Below are positions 5,826 to 7,087 of a DNA stretch of 7,087 nt, in pieces. The stretch is from Bacilli bacterium. Its GTDB lineage: Bacteria > Bacillota_I > Bacilli_A > ML615J-28 > CAG-698. Under the pieces are notes generated by a model. It had not been told where the DNA came from, searched no databases, and saw only the letters and a list, made by a program, of their open reading frames with translations. Within the stretch, counting starts at the first letter, position 1. Each line of letters opens with the position of its first letter. The position numbers and the translations under genes were made by a program. Location: contig JAEEJT010000009.1 of NCBI GenBank assembly GCA_016282055.1, positions 1 to 7,087 of the forward strand, read 5' to 3'.

Positions 5826-6866
5826 CTATCCTCTCATAACACTTGAAAATATATATTCTTTATCATTAACACATATCTTATATTTTACAATATGATTATT
5901 TTCAAATTTAATTACTTTTCCTTCATTGTTTAAATATTCTTTATCTAAACTCTCAAATTTAAACTTATAATCTTTAAAAATGGTCTTAGATAAATAATTA
6001 ACATAAACTAGATTTATGAATTCTTCCCACATACCATTATGTCTAATAGCCATTGGACAATCTTTTCCACTAAAAGAATTATGTTGTTTAACATCATTAA
6101 TATTAAGATTATATTTAATTAATAAATCACAAACAACATCACTACAAATTCTCATAGTACGTATGTAATCACTACCTTTATTAACACAAGTCTCAATACC
6201 AATACTATTTAAATTACCACCTTTATTACATATAGTTTTATATGTTGAATTGTAATAAGTTGTTGGTAACATATAAGTATTATTACTACTTATTTTATAA
6301 TTAATTCCAAGATAAGGAAACTTTAATTCATTGTCATAATCAGGAACTTTAATATTAGTTTTTATTCCATTTATAACATAATAATTATCACCGCTAACTT
6401 CTAACTTAAAACTATCGCTAGCTTTAATAAAAGTATCAGTAAACTCAAGTTTTACACTTGTTCCATCACCAGCATGATATCCAACTGCATCAAGAGGTAA
6501 ATGATTAATATAACCATTTTCATCAATTGTATAATGCCAACTAACAGAATGAGTACTATTAACATTTGTTGCCATAGACATAAGCCAATTAGAATGGCTC
6601 ATTGCATTAGCTGTTTCAACTCCTGATGCTGTATCATGTATAACAACGTATAATGTACTTTCTCTAAGTTCTCCACATCTATTATTAGGATTTGTTGTTG
6701 GTATAATAATTTCTTTCTTATCATAATTTAAATTAGTAAAAAAATTAAGATATCCATTGTCAATATTTATCATATCTTTATACTTTTCTTGAAAACCATA
6801 AGTATGATATTCTCTTCTATTTATTTCTTTTTTTGTAATCAAAGCTAAAAATTCACTTATTTCCAT
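5826..6866 (-). CDS. N-acetylmuramoyl-L-alanine amidase (Amidase_2/PGRP) with a ~61-residue insertion, no signal peptide
   Basis: This 346-residue amidase is the first gene of the operon. The entry motif N-G-Y-L-N-F-F (37-43) is followed by the predicted zinc ligands H77 (V-I-H-D-T), H262 and C270 (Q-H-N-S-F-S-G-K-D-C-P), with K268 catalytic; S-W-H-Y (109-112) and Y-H-A-G-D-G (130-135) are conserved. Between H-A-G-D-G and the next shared block Y-Y-N-S-T-Y (204-209) lies an insertion of about 61 residues (136-203), rich in beta-prone and aromatic residues, absent from both paralogues. The domain resumes at K-G-G-N-L-N-S-I-G-I-E-T-C and ends with the shared C-terminal module (about 290-340). 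No signal peptide is found, and no in-frame upstream start would add one. The ATG is supported by GGAG seven bases upstream. The substrate is probably peptidoglycan or its fragments; the insertion may alter the choice of peptide. Confidence 0.88.
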   Translation of the reverse strand: MEISEFLALITKKEINRREYHTYGFQEKYKDMINIDNGYLNFFTNLNYDKKEIIIPTTNPNNRCGELRESTLYVVIHDTASGVETANAMSHSNWLMSMATNVNSTHSVSWHYTIDENGYINHLPLDAVGYHAGDGTSVKLEFTDTFIKASDSFKLEVSGDNYYVINGIKTNIKVPDYDNELKFPYLGINYKISSNNTYMLPTTYYNSTYKTICNKGGNLNSIGIETCVNKGSDYIRTMRICSDVVCDLLIKYNLNINDVKQHNSFSGKDCPMAIRHNGMWEEFINLVYVNYLSKTIFKDYKFKFESLDKEYLNNEGKVIKFENNHIVKYKICVNDKEYIFSSVMRG

Positions 6867-6897
6867 GATAAATCTCCATAAAAAATATTCCTGTAAT

Positions 6898-6906
6898 ATT
6901 ATACCA
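6898..6906 (-). promoter_or_regulatory. Extended -10 promoter (TGGTATAAT) of the amidase operon
   Basis: On the minus strand a perfect TATAAT (6898-6903) carries the TG extension at 6905-6906; the -35 at 17-bp spacing (TTTATT) is weak. The predicted start point is near 6891, about 25 bases before the first amidase ATG. No other promoter is needed for the three tightly packed genes, and no operator-like palindrome is seen nearby. Confidence 0.6.
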
Positions 6907-6928
6907 TAATTTAATGATTAAATAAAGC

Positions 6929-6957
6929 AAAAAAAAGACCTTATTAATATAAGGTCT
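6929..6957 (-). terminator. Rho-independent terminator of the tRNA operon
   Basis: A perfect 9-bp stem (6936-6944 with 6949-6957, AGACCTTAT/ATAAGGTCT) has a 4-base loop and is followed on the minus strand by 8 T residues (6929-6936 region). It lies 11 bases after the tRNA-Phe CCA end and before the amidase promoter, so it separates stable-RNA transcription from the amidase operon. Confidence 0.85.
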
Positions 6958-6968
6958 ATTTTACAGTA

Positions 6969-7044
6969 TGGTGGCGCGGGACGGAATTGAACCGCCGACA
7001 CAAGGATTTTCAGTCCTTTGCTCTACCGACTGAGCTACCGAGCC
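6969..7044 (-). tRNA. tRNA-Phe (anticodon GAA), CCA encoded
   Basis: The 76 bases fold as a full cloverleaf: acceptor GGCTCGG, D arm GCTC-AGTCGGTA-GAGC, anticodon arm AAGGA-CTGAAAA-TCCTT with GAA, variable loop GTGTC, T arm GGCGG-TTCAATT-CCGTC, discriminator A and encoded CCA. The 3' acceptor strand reads CCGCGCC, so pair 4-69 is a U-C mismatch where a U-A pair would be expected; all other stem pairs form. It is the last tRNA of a minus-strand cluster, 20 bases from the preceding tRNA. Confidence 0.95.
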
Positions 7045-7064
7045 AAAGTATTTAAGTTTTAAAA

Positions 7065-7087
7065 TGGCGGTTCCGACGGGACTTGAA
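7065..7087 (-). tRNA. Partial tRNA, 3' end only, probably tRNA-Asp
   Basis: The last 23 bases of a tRNA are visible: T loop TTCAAGT, T-stem strand CCCGT, acceptor strand CGGAACC, discriminator G and encoded CCA. The G discriminator and the CCCGTCGGAACC-type ending resemble bacterial tRNA-Asp, but the anticodon lies outside the window, so the identity is a guess; Asn also has a G discriminator. It belongs to the same transcript as the following tRNA-Phe. Confidence 0.8.

Noticed and set aside
2683..6866. Prophage lysis cassette explanation for the amidases
   Set aside because: No holin, tail, capsid, integrase or attachment site is visible. One of the enzymes is a lipoprotein with Ig-like domains, and the genes are flanked by ordinary tRNA and transport genes. 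The tRNA cluster makes integration conceivable, but no repeat of a tRNA end was seen elsewhere in the window.

Overview
The window is very AT-rich (low-GC Gram-positive style) with standard stop codons, TGG for Trp, strong AGGAGG-type ribosome binding sites, TGnTATAAT extended -10 promoters and MKK-type lipoprotein signals. Together with peptidoglycan amidases this suggests a walled low-GC Bacilli/Firmicutes bacterium. I think a gut-associated uncultured lineage (RF39/Erysipelotrichia-like) is likely from the style of the amidases, but that is inference. There are no transposases, phage structural genes or CRISPR repeats.

Layout from left to right. (1) Positions 1-212 (minus) hold the beginning of a small lipoprotein gene whose start codon is abnormal; its promoter and a TTGTGT-N4-ACACAA palindrome lie at 253-285. 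(2) Positions 302-1990 (minus) hold a two-gene ABC import operon: a substrate-binding lipoprotein followed, with a 17-base overlap, by an SsuC/TauC-type permease, closed by a terminator that overlaps the permease stop codon. No ATPase gene is present. (3) Positions 2008-2672 (plus) hold a divergently transcribed Crp/Fnr-family regulator. The intergenic region contains a perfect 16-bp palindrome centred at -41.5 of the transporter promoter and just downstream of the regulator's own start point. (4) A bidirectional terminator at 2655-2684 separates the regulator from the convergent amidase operon. (5) Positions 2683-6906 (minus) form one operon of three related zinc amidases (346, 292 and 758 residues), almost without gaps. 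The first two have no signal peptide, and the last is a large lipoprotein with several Ig-like domains before the amidase. (6) Positions 6936-7087 (minus) hold the end of a tRNA operon: a partial tRNA (probably Asp), tRNA-Phe(GAA), and a strong terminator.

How the parts fit: the regulator probably senses an unknown signal, activates uptake through the divergent ABC genes and limits its own synthesis. The amidase operon would cleave the amide bond between MurNAc and the stem peptide of peptidoglycan. Why three homologues are co-transcribed, two without an evident export signal, is the most interesting question in the window.
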